From Hirudo medicinalis (lineage: Eukaryota > Annelida > Clitellata > Hirudinida > Hirudinidae), in the NCBI GenBank assembly GCA_011800805.1, contig MPNW01000010.1, forward strand, positions 22,356-86,355: a DNA stretch of 64,000 bases. Reading direction: 5' to 3'. A program made the translations under genes and the position numbers. This document shows, piece by piece, positions 52,108 through 64,000 of the stretch (position 1 is its first letter; each line of letters opens with the position of its first letter). A model generated the notes under the pieces. It searched no databases and was not told the DNA's origin. It was given only the letters and a program-made list of their open reading frames with translations.

Positions 52108-55100
52108 TCAACACACTGAACTCTCATTCATCTTGTCAATTTGCTGCCTGGAGTGTGGCTCCATGCAGGTTGTCATGGAGATGTCTACCCACTGGTCCCC
52201 TGCACCTGGAGAGGGTGTTTCAAAGAGATTCTCTCTCTGGGTTGAGTTCAAGCAACTCACCTGAGCAACAGAGGAGATGCCATTGGGACTGAATTGTTGA
52301 CTTGGAGGTGTTGGATACTGCTGGAAAACAAGAGGTTGATTCTGCTTGCCATGAAAAGGGGCAGATGTGCTGCTCGATTTTGAAAAGGCTGCTCTGTCGT
52401 GATAGGTATCGTCATACTGACCATAAGATGTTTGAATGAGCTGAGAGTTTTTGATTGGATTTGGATGATACCTCTGTATGACAGATGCTGGCATGCATCT
52501 TGGAACACCATCACCAGCAGGTAGCATATGTTGCTGATAGTGATCAGCCTCTGGGGGACTGAGAAAGACTCCTCCATTGTTGCAGTAGCCAGGACTTCCG
52601 CTGGATCCTTCGTTGGGACTCTGAATGACTGCAAATTCTGAATCTGTTGGACTGGACCCAGTTGAACCTATGAACCATTTGTCAAAGTCATTTCTTCTCT
52701 TTTGCCCCTTCTGGTTTCTCATCCTGATGTGCTCCTTCAGCATAAATTCATTTTGGTTTTGCCTATTCCAATGGAGGACATGATTATACATCTGCTTACT
52801 TTCTGCATTACTGGGGCCACTTATGTAGCTATAGGGAGCTCCCTCAAAGTGGTGAGGAGTTTGATGAAAATGTGTGGCAAACATCTCCCCTTGGTTGGCT
52901 TCAGAAACAACATCCATCATGTCAATTTTTCTTTTTTTTTTGCTTTGACCAACACCGTCTGCTTCAGACTGAGGAAGAGATTTGTTCTTTTGCTTCATCC
53001 CTTTTTTCTCTGACATTAAAAGGTGATCAGAGAAATTAGATTGACCACGATTTTGACTGGCCTTAGCCAAATATTCATCAAGAAGCTTAACGATGTCGTA
53101 GTGCTTCTTTTCTATTGCAATATCCCTCGGTAGTCTATCCAACTGGTCAGCCAGGTCCATGCTGGCAGAATTGTGAAGAAGTAATTGAGCAACATTAAAA
53201 CTTCCCTCCTAAAATAAATGACAGGTTATTAAATAAAATTTTTAATAAAATTCAATAATTTTAAGAGGAAATACTATATAAGGAAAGGATTTTTGGCATT
53301 ATTGCATTTTGGCTAAATTGGAGCCATAGCCTACTACCCCTTAAATAAAATTCAAGTAGCATACCTTAGCAGCTAGGAAAAGTGGCGTCTGACCCTTGTC
53401 ATCTTGAACATCCCTGTTAATACCCCCATGGTGCAGAAGCAATATGGCAGCATCAAGATTATTCACTGCAGCTGCCCAGTGTAGTCCAGTCTTGCCTAAT
53501 AAAAATGTGCATGCAGAATTACAATTATAGATGCCTACGTTTTCCAAACAAAAAAATACAATAGAATCCATAAAAAGTATTGAAAGATGCATGCATTGGT
53601 AATTTTAATTACATGGGAAATGTCACACCTTGGTCATCCGTTTTGTTAAGGTCTGCCTCAGCCTTGATGAGATCTCCGACCATTCCGTCGACTGCCAATC
53701 TCACGGCACATATTAGTGGTGTCGTTCCGTCCTTTGTCTGCACATTAACTGAAGTCCTGCATCTGAGGAGAATCTATAAAAATGGTCAAATTAATGGAAA
53801 ATATTACAACCGACAACATTATCAACATTGTCAAGCAAAGATGGCAGTTCACCTGGAAAACCCCAACAGCGTCAGCAGCAATTGCCACATGCAACGGAGT
53901 CTTTCCATCGTGATCCTGAGCATTAGGGTCGGCACCATTCTCCAGGAACTTTTGGGCAGCATCTGCTCTCGAGTACCTTGCTGCTAGATGAAGAGGTGTT
54001 TCGCCTGTAAAAGAGGAAAAAACATTAATGACAAATAATGGTAAAGCCCATGGACACCCCAACATTTTCAAATGTGACTAAATCTGCATCCATTTTGATT
54101 ATGCTAAGAACATACATAACAATTATTCAGTTCAACTATTTTCTCCATCTTAAAAATTAGGTTTAAAATGTCATAAAAAAAATTTGAAAGTCAAAAAAAG
54201 CTGGTGCTTGTCAATAATACCTGTTTGGTCATAGTGGCACATAGCTTCATTGATGATTTTGGAGAAAATGTCATCTTGGAGAGGAACATTAACTTGTGGT
54301 CTAAAAGTGTTTGCCATGTAATTGATCTGATGGTTGTAAGAGGCTGATGATGCAGCAGCACATACAGATGGAGGATTGTGCGTTACTTTCAAGTGACTCG
54401 GTGCCATAGAATTCGACACATCTCCCGGGAAAGTAGCCTTTAAATAATTATGCAATTTTGAAACTAGGAACTAATTAAACATTAGATAATAAATGATGGA
54501 CTGTACATAAACCATCCATTATAAATCGAGCTTCATAAATCTCAAGCCCAACTTTAATTATTGCATAGTCTAGCCTAAATGTGTGTTGAATCAATGGGGA
54601 GACTATGAATAAGTACATAATAACATTATCCAAAGATTTACTCCACAAACCCTTGAGGCCTTTGACAGAGTGCTTGTATCAAAGGATTCTTCACTGAATG
54701 AATCACTGCCCTCGATGATCTGCTTCTCTGACCCTGATGACATTTGGTCTGTGGCTGTCCTGAATTTTTGAGCAGAGGAAATTTGATGTAGCCACAAAAT
54801 TGTATGTGAGATTATTGTTATATGTGTTTAAGTTTTTAAAGTTTCTCCTCTTGCCCTAAAAGTCTTCAATCCTTTCAATTAAGTACATGTATTTCAAACT
54901 ACAAACCAGATTTCTAAAATGCAAACACTCACAAATCAACTATTATTAATACATATTGCATTAAAATTGGCACGCTAACCTGGCGCAGCTCTTGTTGCTG
55001 CGAGAAAATCCAGGAGGAAACCATGTTTTGTCAACCTTTTTCCTTTTCTTCATCCACAGACCAACTAGGAGTGCCACTGCCAATAGGCAGAAGATGGTAC

Positions 55101-58100
55101 CAATTGTGATGAATATTGGAGTCTGCTCGGAAGTGGAAGGTTCAGATGGATCTGGAGCAGCTGTTCATTAAAAGAACTTTGAACATGCTTTTTCTGCATT
55201 CATTGGGTGCTATGCACAAATATTTTGAACAGCAAAATAATTAAGCATTAGAAATCATTTGTATTGAAAGAATGGTCAGTTACAATACACTGGATGAGAT
55301 GAGCTAAACAAGCAAATTGAAAGTCACAGGCACTTACTGCTGATGTCATACATGGGGAAGTCTGTGATGGTGTTATTCTCACTGAATTTTCTGATGAAAT
55401 CACCAGCAGAGTCAATAAACTTGAAGCATGCATCCAGACTTGATGAGAACACCAACTTCAGTCTGACTTCAACCCTGGCAAAGTAATGCATCATCTTAAT
55501 CATCATTAAATCTGCTGAATGTTAACTTGTTATTAAGTGATTAAATTATCAGACAATAATATCTTTTGAGTGTTTATTTCAAAGCTTCTAAGCAGCAATT
55601 TCATGTACAAAAGATGGCTATTTTGAGAAATTAATTTGTAAATTAATTACCCCTTTCCAAATCCTGGTATGTCTATATCTGAAATGGCAGGAGTTCCATC
55701 CTGATTGATGGACAACTTGACCATGCAGGTCAATTGATGAGAAAGGTCATAGAGGAATTTTCTCAAGTTCTTCTCAAAATCATTTCTATGGACAAACAGC
55801 TTGATAACAATGACTCCCTGGATGGTTTCTTTCTTCTGCTCACAGTCAGTTCCATCCCACATGCACATCAAGTTGTAACACTGCTTGTCACAGCGGCCAT
55901 TCTCAAACACACCTCTGTTAACAAATAACATATCAATGCCATCCATATTAAATCAACATCCATCAATGAGAGTTATTATTACATATTTAATCAACTGCTT
56001 AAAATGTATTAACTCAACTTATTTTTTAAACAGCCGTAAAGTAAAGGTGCCATAAAATTATCGTTTGCACATAGTATCAGTAGCACTAGGATGAATTAAC
56101 AGACTGAAGCAGATCAGAATGATTCTTCAAAGTCACCTGCAAAAGGTCTCATTAGGACAGTTCAAAGATTTGATCTTGCAATCAAAGCCATCATAGAGAC
56201 ATTCTTCAGTGTTACATTCTGAATCACATTTCAGGTCCTTGAAGACCTCAGAGCAGTGGCTGGCCTGAGCACAGCTTTTGTAAGGATGGTCACTTGTCTC
56301 CAAACTTTTACACTCTTTGTCAACGTACTTGCACTCGTCAAGATTGCATGCATCCTGGGTGTTAAAAGAATTTAAACATAGTTGTCGAGGCTAATGATAA
56401 ACCTAATAATACTCACAGAACATGTCCCAGACTTCTTGCAGCACCTGCAATTATCACATGCTGGAGTGGAACAGTTTTGGCCCTTCCACTGATCAGGACA
56501 ACGACAAACAAAGCCCACCGAAGTATCAGTACATGTGCCACTGTTGGAGCAAGGCTTAGAAGCTTCACACAGAGAGAATTGTTCACAGTTGTTTCCACGA
56601 TATCCAGCCCTGCAATTACATAAATATCCATCTGGTGAAGAGGCGTTTGGTTGGCAGGAACCACCATTAAGACATTCTGAGGACTGGCATGGTAACACTT
56701 CACAGGAATCTCCAGAGTAACCAGGAGGGCACATACATGAGCCCAAGACTGAAATGCACCTCCCACCATTCAAGCAACCCCTACAATTAATGGCAACATT
56801 CAAAGAAATTCTATTTATATGCTGCTTAAAAACATGTACCTCTACCTGCAACCATCAAAGAACTTTTCGCAGATGTCTCCTTCGTATGAAGGTGAACATT
56901 CACAACGAAATCTATCACTTTCAGTAATGCAGATTCCACCATTTCGACAAGGATTGGAAGAACAATGACTAAACTGGCACAGAGGACCATAAAATCCAGA
57001 TGTGCACTCGCAGACTGATGAATTTCTATCAGAACACTTAGCTCCATTTTGGCATTTATTACAGTTCTCTGCACAGGATTCTTTCAAGCAGCGACCATTC
57101 AGATCAAATTCACAATAAAGGCCTGAGGTCATAATAATAACAACAACAATAATAATATTACGTTTTTAAAACAGTCTAACATATTATAATTACTACTCAA
57201 ATCACTTATTATTAGAGTGTTATGCAAGTCAAGTGATCAATAAAAAGACTCTGCAATAACAAATTGACAATCCAAATTATTGCCATTAAGGACAAATATT
57301 AAAGAAGTGAAGTAGAAGGAATACATCTATTTAAATAATTATGAAGTTGACAGCAAAACAAAGGAGCTAATTAAATAGTCAGACATTCCAGAGGATAACT
57401 TTAGGATGGTAAAGAACTGGAGGTTCATGGTTGTGACACTATATTTAGCTTCAGAAATATCAAGAGCTTGTGGAAATATTAGGCTTTAAAGGACGACCCA
57501 CTGCAATCATTCATTCATATTAAGAGTGCCTGTTTCCAAAATGTTTTCATGAGGTAACAAGAAATTGTCTTTAATAGAGGATGGTGACTTAATAATGATT
57601 ACGTAACATGAATGTGTTTTAAACTACCTGTTGTATTTGCAGGACAGTTGCATTTGTAATGGTCATCGACAAAGCTACATCCGGCTCCATTGCAGTCAAT
57701 TCCTTGGCAGACATCAGACACGTTGCAGGTATCACCGCTAAAACCTATGCAATGTAAACATCTTTTAGTCATAATTATATTGACTTCTGCAATGTATACA
57801 TTAAATTTATTTAAATATATATCTCAATTCTTCTCACAATTATCACAAAGGCAAAAAATTTTCAAATTTTGAAATTCCCATATAAAGAAACATTGCTCTT
57901 AAATTACATCCAAAAGCAGTTTTAATTCTATTCATAGAAAGGTTTTATCAATAAAATTTTAGTGACTGCTGATAGAAATGAAGCAGCTCATCACTCATCA
58001 TGCATATGAATCATCATGAAGCACTGACTGCCTGAAAGAGATAAGATAATAAGGTAGGATGGTTTAGCTACAAATAACATCAGTAATAATGATAAACAAT

Positions 58101-59895
58101 AATGTGGGCTATTTGAGGCAAATCTCTTCATAGATTTTAATTTGGAGACATATTTCAATTTCTTTCAGAATGTTGATTTCTCCCCAAAAATATATGGACT
58201 AATGCATGTAATATGCAATAAATATATGCTTTTCATAAGCAAAGCAATGGCTCTCCACAAACTCACGAAAAACGAGCTGCACTTTCATCCTCTATTACAA
58301 AAATATTCTGCAATTTTTTACATCATTGAAGAGGAGTTGAGACTGGTTCAATGATAATTAAGAATCCCATATAAAGTTGAGATTGTTTTTATCTTTTATC
58401 CTATTATTATTGATGAGAAGGAAGAGGGGTGCTAAGATGGCAGAAGTCAGGTCATTCCACAGGTGCTACAGAAACAAAGATACAAAGAAGAGAAGTTGAA
58501 AACCAGGCAAGATTGATGAACCCATACATTGTTTCGAAGCGCCTGTCCAGACACATATATGGTGTGCTATAAATACTTTCCCAATGCAATTAAGGGTTAT
58601 ACTATATTTTGGGGAGCATTGCCCTTAGCCACACAAGGAACTGAATTATAATGAGAACTCTCCTAAATAACAAACTGTAGATGCAGCAGATCAGGCTAAA
58701 TAAGCAAGAAATTTTAGTTTTAAATAAGTTGTATGAGCTAATTAGCTTACTAACAATTTAATCGAAATCAAATCAATTATCAAATGATAAGGAGGCAATA
58801 AAAATTCATGGAACTCAAACAAAATCAAAAACTAAAAACCAGCAAATTCAACGCACCTGGTAGGCAGAAACATTCAAATTTTCCAATCTTAGTCAAACAG
58901 GTTCCTCCGTTCTTACAGAGATTTTTATGACATTTGTTCAAGGTCACCTCACATCTATCCCCACTCAGACCATAAGGACATAAGCACGAGAATGATCCAA
59001 CCGTATTTACACAGGTACCTCCTTGTTCGCATATATCCTTGTAAGCTTTAAATTCAACAACAATCATTAGCAAGTTTTACAATCAGCAGCAATGTCTAAA
59101 ACTGATCAAAATAGAAAAACATTGCAACATTACTAAAGATATGGACATACTTTTTTTTCCAGAAGCCAAATAATATTAAAATTGTTGTAGGTGCTCAATA
59201 AATTAGTTTACAGTCTCCACCAAAGGAAACAAAAGTGTGGCTGGATGGGAGAGGTATTAAAAAAGTTATGCCTTATATTCCCATACCTTCATGAGGATGA
59301 TGATGATGACGACGAAAGACCTCATAACTAGAACGAGGCTTTGAGTTTCCATGCAAATGACTCTCATGTAACAGGACAAGCTAGTTGGAATTTTAAAAGA
59401 GCTGTATTGCGTAAGAGGAATATTAACGACGGGGAGGCTTCAGCACATTGAACAAGCAGTTTAGTGAACTTTCACAAATTGTGAGAACAATCAGTGGCGA
59501 ATTTAAGGGGGACATGGCCCTCACCCTGTCTCCCTGCCCCACCCCCCCCGTGATCTTTAAAATCTAAGGAACAATAAATAAAATCTGTTTTATTTAATTT
59601 CAATAATTTACGACAATGAAAATATTAGTAGCTGTGCTCCCCCTAAATCCGCCGCTGGTTACAGTGTGCGGCCCCCTCGCCAAAGTGTTCTAGATCCGCC
59701 CCTGAGAACAATATATGAAAACACAATTGGACGACAGTGAAATGATTTTAAAGGAATCCAAGCAAAAAAAATAAGATAGAATGTCGTCGTATAAATTTAG
59801 AAAATCTCAAGGTTGGAAGTTGTTTGTGGCATTCTTCTTCAATGAGAATGCTAAATCATCCTCATTCTCTTGTCTTACATTTTTGTGGCTTACTT

Positions 59896-59935
<40 letters not shown>

Positions 59936-62324
59936 GCTTTTTTAAACTGGCTTCGCCAGTCATATACTAGGTATATAAATTCAGCCAGCTGCTTGCCCTC
60001 AAAGAACTGGGTGATTAGGACGGTGCTCCCACAACGTGAATCGAATCCGTGCTGCCATCGTGAGAGGCGAAGTCTTAAACATTACACCATGCGGGAGCAC
60101 AATGCCCCTTGCTTTCATTGCCTCTCGAGTTTAAAGTGCTTCAGGAAAAGGTGAAAGTTGGAAAAATTGAAAATTGAAAATAGCGCAGTTGACCTAAGAA
60201 TTGGCATAGAGAATGACACGTGCAAGTTTCAAGTCGCTACTGTTTCACCGTTTGGGAGTTCTTGGGACAGACAAACATACACACACGCATTTTGTGTTTT
60301 ACATTACAGATGTGCGACACGTCTCTTGACAAATTATCGTGTAAAATGCATTACGTTTCATATTAATTGTAGTAGTGACTTTCCTGGTAACAAATTACTT
60401 TGTCAAATGACAATTTATCGTCAAAAACTGAGCTTTACGTGAAAGTATATGAATCTGTTTATCAGCAAGTTCTTTGATCCTTAATTAAGCCAGGCAACAT
60501 TGAGGAAACGGGCAATCTTACACATCCCAACACCAACAATCGTGATTAACAATCAGGAGAAGATGAACCTTCCTTGACCAATTAAGTATTAAGTAAGACT
60601 ATGGGGTCGAAATGTCCTGGCCTCCCAAGCTGCACAAGTGACATCGCATTACAACAAGATGGCTTCCTCTTTTAGAGCTACTTCAATGATTGAGCGTTTA
60701 AGCTGTCAGAAACTTAAATAATTTAGCAATCTGAAGCTTATGCAGCCCTTGTAGATTCATTTCGTTAATTGCTACACAACTGTTTAAATTATTACTGCTC
60801 GGTGCCAAAGGAACCATAAACGAACCTTCGGTGCACTCGTTAATGTCTTCATCACAATGTATTCCCTTCATTCCAGGCTGACAATTGCAGGAATAATTTC
60901 CAGACGAATGAACGCTACAGTGCGATTCGTATTTACATGGATAGGACAGGCATGGGTCGTCCACTTGGCACCGAAGTCCTAGAAAACAAATTGCAACATG
61001 CAATCATGAAAAAGCCAACTTCTTCATCAAATAAACAAGCCTTAAAATGTTTTGGATTATGATGAAAGAACTCAAAATCAAGCATCGGCCCTTTGATGGT
61101 TGCCATTACTTTTCATAATTTCAGCAGGTAGTTTTTGTGGCAATTTCAAAAGCCTCTTTGATTTTTATTAACTAGGCACAAAGCCAAGTAATTGCTTCAT
61201 CAACCACTAATGATAACTTGCCCAGGCAAGTGCCAGTACCTCAGCCAATGCAGAAAATGTAAATATTTTAGCTTACAGTGGAATTAAATTAAAGAATAAC
61301 AGTGCCTAGCTGAACAGGAGTCAGTTAAGCAAACAACAGACATCCCACCTGCTTTTTCAGGGGGACAATGACACCTGTAGGAACCCACCAGATCCTCGCA
61401 GGTCCCATTATTCATACATGCATGTCCTTGGCAATCATCAATGTTTATCTCACAGAGGCTCCCGTTGAATCCTGCCATGCACAAGCAGAGGAATGTACCA
61501 GGACTGTTTTCACAAGTTCCTGAATTCTTGCAGGGGTTGCTCTCGCATTCATTAACATCTTCCTCACATTTAGGTCCTGGACAAAACCATGAATGTCAGT
61601 TCTAGAAACTTCACAAAGCAACAAAAACATCATCAATTCATCTTAGTAAAGAATAAACGTCATGACAGAAGAACGCCAGATGTAAACAACTTGTGAATAC
61701 AAAACAACATTATTATGGGGGAAACACCATTTTTAATAAGAACTTTGTTTATTTACTTAATTGAAACTGTAAGCTATACTTACACCCCTGGTGAATTGGG
61801 GATTTAAGCAATTTAATATCTTATGTCATTGTGGATACTATTAAAAACCTCTTTGTGTATACAAAACATCAACAAAATTGTTAAATAACATATTCATACA
61901 ACACCAAACAAAATGAATTATTATCAACGATTAAAGTGATCAAAGCAACAAGAAACCATTAGCAAATGATTGAATGATTGATAGGCCAAAAAACTCAAAA
62001 ACTGTATTTTAAACTCAATGGACTCACCTTTCCATTGATTTGGACATCTACAGTTAAAACCCCCATCTCCATTGGGGACGCACAAACCATTATTAGAACA
62101 TGGTTGATGTTCGCATGGATCGAGGCATTTGATGCTGGCAGTTTCTGCAATTGCAAAACATCATCATCATCTTTTTTGAAGGTCATTAAATATCCATAAA
62201 ACGCATCTCCAATCTACCTTCTTCCTTAATTAGGACAATGCAGTTTTCAGAGGCACATTGATCATTTCCAACACATGGGTTGTCAACGTTGCACTTCAAG
62301 CCTACTTTTCCATTGGTGCAGTTA
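52108..62324 (-). CDS. NOTCH: Notch receptor, 3' part (EGF repeats to PEST tail)
   Basis: Single-pass receptor cleaved to release a transcriptional co-activator. Eighteen exons (minus): 62324-62218, 62144-62028, 61576-61349, 60978-60826, 59045-58857, 57744-57628, 57122-56846, 56780-56417, 56354-56137, 55914-55651, 55474-55338, 55160-54980, 54759-54651, 54437-54221, 54004-53853, 53773-53629, 53495-53365, 53208-52108; phases close and further 5' exons lie outside. Order: about a dozen EGF-like repeats, many with C-x4-[ST]-C O-fucose sites; two intact LNRs ([28 protein letters not shown]); juxtamembrane region; helix [25 protein letters not shown] and WFPPGF (RAM start); ankyrin repeats ([39 protein letters not shown]); a KKKRK basic signal; and a tail with [12 protein letters not shown], like the vertebrate phosphodegron region. 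The first LNR is a remnant and no RxRR furin site is present. Confidence 0.95.
59492..59704. mobile_element. Complete hAT-type MITE with perfect 8-bp target duplication
   Basis: Exact octamers AGAACAAT flank the element (59484-59491 and 59705-59712). The ends CAGTGGCGAATTTAA and its partner TAGATCCGCCCCTG are imperfect inverted repeats. A second, internal inverted pair (the left end with CCCCCTAAATCCGCCGCTG near 59639) suggests nested termini. 213 bp, non-coding, in a Notch intron. A truncated copy lies near 10800-10926. Confidence 0.88.
59895..59935. repeat. (AAT)n microsatellite
   Basis: About 12 AAT units in a Notch intron. Confidence 0.95.
60023..60100 (-). repeat. tRNA-Glu-like sequence, probably a SINE head
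   Basis: GTGCTCCC and GGGAGCAC at the two ends pair over 8 bp as an acceptor stem. Between them on the minus strand are an A-box-like TGGTGTAATGTTTAAGAC, a loop around CCTCTCACG that could carry anticodon CTC, and a B box GGATTCGATTC. The T stem is poor, so I favour a tRNA-derived repeat or pseudogene over a working tRNA. Confidence 0.5.
60146..60320 (+). repeat. Dispersed repeat, LINE-tail-like (copy 2)
   Basis: Matches 13001-13140 in blocks (AAAGTTGGAAA, CAGTTGACCTA, GAGAATGAC, TTCAAGTCG, GACAGACA, ATACACA) and ends with TTTTGTGTTTTACATTACAGAT. Confidence 0.6.
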
Positions 62325-64000
62325 CTGGTGAAAAATTAAAAATTTCATGCTTCAATTAAACTAATTTGTTATTTTTAGTAACTGAAATAAAAGAGACCAA
62401 CATATAAAATGACCAGTTGGAAGTCATTAAACATAACCAACTGAATTTTGTTGAAAACGTAAGATATAATTTTTATTTGTGGACCAAAAATATTTTTGAC
62501 ATCTAAGAAGGATGATCATAACAGAGAAACGATAATTTTGAGAAATGCTTTATTATTTACAATGTGAACACAAATGCTAACAACAAAGAAACTTAAAACA
62601 GTTAGAAGCACGTTAAAAACAAAATGGCTCCCACAAACTCTCATAACATTTTACAATTCCAGTGAAACATGACTTAGAATCTCATTAGCATGAAGGCAAC
62701 CAGTTTCATAACATATTCTTACCATTTTATTCAAAACTCTCTCATGATTCAACTATTCTTAAATCTATATAGAACCAAGGATTTGAACTCCACATACTGG
62801 AAGTACGTAAATAAATTTGAATTAAACGAAATGTCTTTTATTTTGTTTTCAAACAAAAAAAATCTGCCTCTTCTGCAGAGTTTATTTATTAACGAATTTA
62901 ACCTGCTGAGCTAGGCAAACATTTTCTAAATTTGAAAATTTAGTCTTTTTTCTTTAGAAAACTTGTCTTGGTATCAAGAGCAGTGCTAAGAGTTGAAGCA
63001 TTTGCCATGAGTAACAGCAATTAAGGCTCTTCTATGACTCTAAATTGTTGCACATTTCCTCAAGATGAGAAATGCTGAATTAATCACCTCCATTAAAAGC
63101 TTGGTATTGTCAACAGCTGAAATAGCATTTGAGCAGACATTAAATCATCAACAGATAATTAGGATAATGAATATCTTTTAGACCTTACTGAATGTTTTTC
63201 ATTGGGTCAATATTTTATAGGACATGTTTAATGAATACAAATTTACAGTTGTAAATTGAAAACAACCTGAGTGTATCATTCAAAGTGTATTCAAAGTGCC
63301 TTATTTACAATTTGAGCCTGTAAAGGCATGTTATAAGCCATGAGACATGTTATAGATCTCTAAAAAATGCTTCTGAATGTGCTATTCTAAGACATCCAAG
63401 CTCTTGTGAATTTGATATATCAAGATATACTTACAGACCTAGCAAACTTGAAAAAAGAACTTTGATGTCGAATATAAGCCACACAGGCACATCCTTGAAT
63501 TGGTTAGCAACAAAAAATAAAATCGTAAAATGCGTTTAAATGCATTTAAATGCAAAACACATCTGGCTTATATTTTGTTTGTATAAACTTCGAGCCTTCC
63601 AGGCCTCGAGTCTCACTGTCACATCACCATTTGAACTAAAATCAAATGAAATGTTAACCAGACACACAAGGAAAAAATCATAACCCTATGAATGCACTCG
63701 GGATCAAAATGATGATGCAAATATCCTGTCATGTTGCGCATCACAATATTACTCGAGGTTATTGAAAACAAATACTAAGTTCGGTGCAGAGTATGAGAAA
63801 AGAGTGCAAGCAAAGTACACGCCAACCGAAGGAAAAGAGGACAGATTTTGCTAATTACCCAAAGAAATGCAAGCTCCAAGGTCTCCAGACTTTCATTGAC
63901 TACAAGGGGATTTACTCTCTGAAACTTGTGAGAACTCGACGAAAATGATCAAGGAGACAACATGCTCGCGTAGAATATCAAACAAGAGTAATGAGTCAAA
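62325..64000. other. Notch upstream intron (to window edge)
   Basis: No further EGF-type exon (closely spaced Cys codons with good splice sites) is visible, so the remaining 5' exons should lie beyond the window. The sequence is AT-rich, with no repeat array. Confidence 0.5.

Noticed and set aside
54171..54455. Reading the Notch exon through to the in-frame stop as a separate short protein
   Set aside because: Splice sites at 54437 and 54221 join it in phase to neighbouring Notch exons.

Overview
This is an AT-rich (clearly above 60% A+T by eye), intron-rich stretch of a metazoan nuclear genome. Spliceosomal GT-AG introns of about 60 bp to 5 kb split genes for Notch, a conventional protein kinase C, an AP-1/AP-2 beta adaptin, mitochondrial acyl carrier protein and adhesion GPCRs. 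Long GAT/AAT/AAC microsatellites and remnants of DNA transposons and LINEs fill introns and spacers. The conserved, vertebrate-like exon layout (for example a 32-nt PKC microexon) argues against a fly or nematode. An intron-rich invertebrate such as an annelid or mollusc is my guess; the sequence does not prove it.

Layout. 1-3078 (-): the 5' half of adhesion GPCR copy B, with a LINE reverse-transcriptase fragment at its left edge. 5375-10450 (-): complete adhesion GPCR copy A (14 exons, about 776 aa). 13543-19635 (+): complete AP beta adaptin (18 exons, 938 aa). 21102-29846 (+): an unfamiliar acidic, proline-rich WH2 protein (11 exons, about 786 aa) with an antisense retrotransposon in its longest intron. 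31740-48092 (-): complete conventional PKC (16 exons, about 652 aa). 48676-50037 (+): mitochondrial acyl carrier protein (4 exons, 152 aa), head-to-head with PKC. 52108 to beyond 64000 (-): the last 18 exons seen of Notch, from EGF repeats to the PEST tail.

I assembled all exon chains by hand from splice sites. For every complete gene the phases close exactly from ATG to stop, which is the main support for the models. The genes are unrelated housekeeping and signalling genes, not an operon or cluster; the only local relationships are the tandem GPCR pair and the divergent PKC/ACP pair.

Most notable: the tandem GPCR pair, in which copy A has lost the residues needed for GPS autoproteolysis; a Notch with an eroded first LNR and no furin-type S1 site; the unassigned WH2 protein; and several non-autonomous DNA transposons whose terminal repeats, and for hAT types 8-bp target duplications, can be read directly. 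I see no CRISPR array, prokaryotic system or viral gene.
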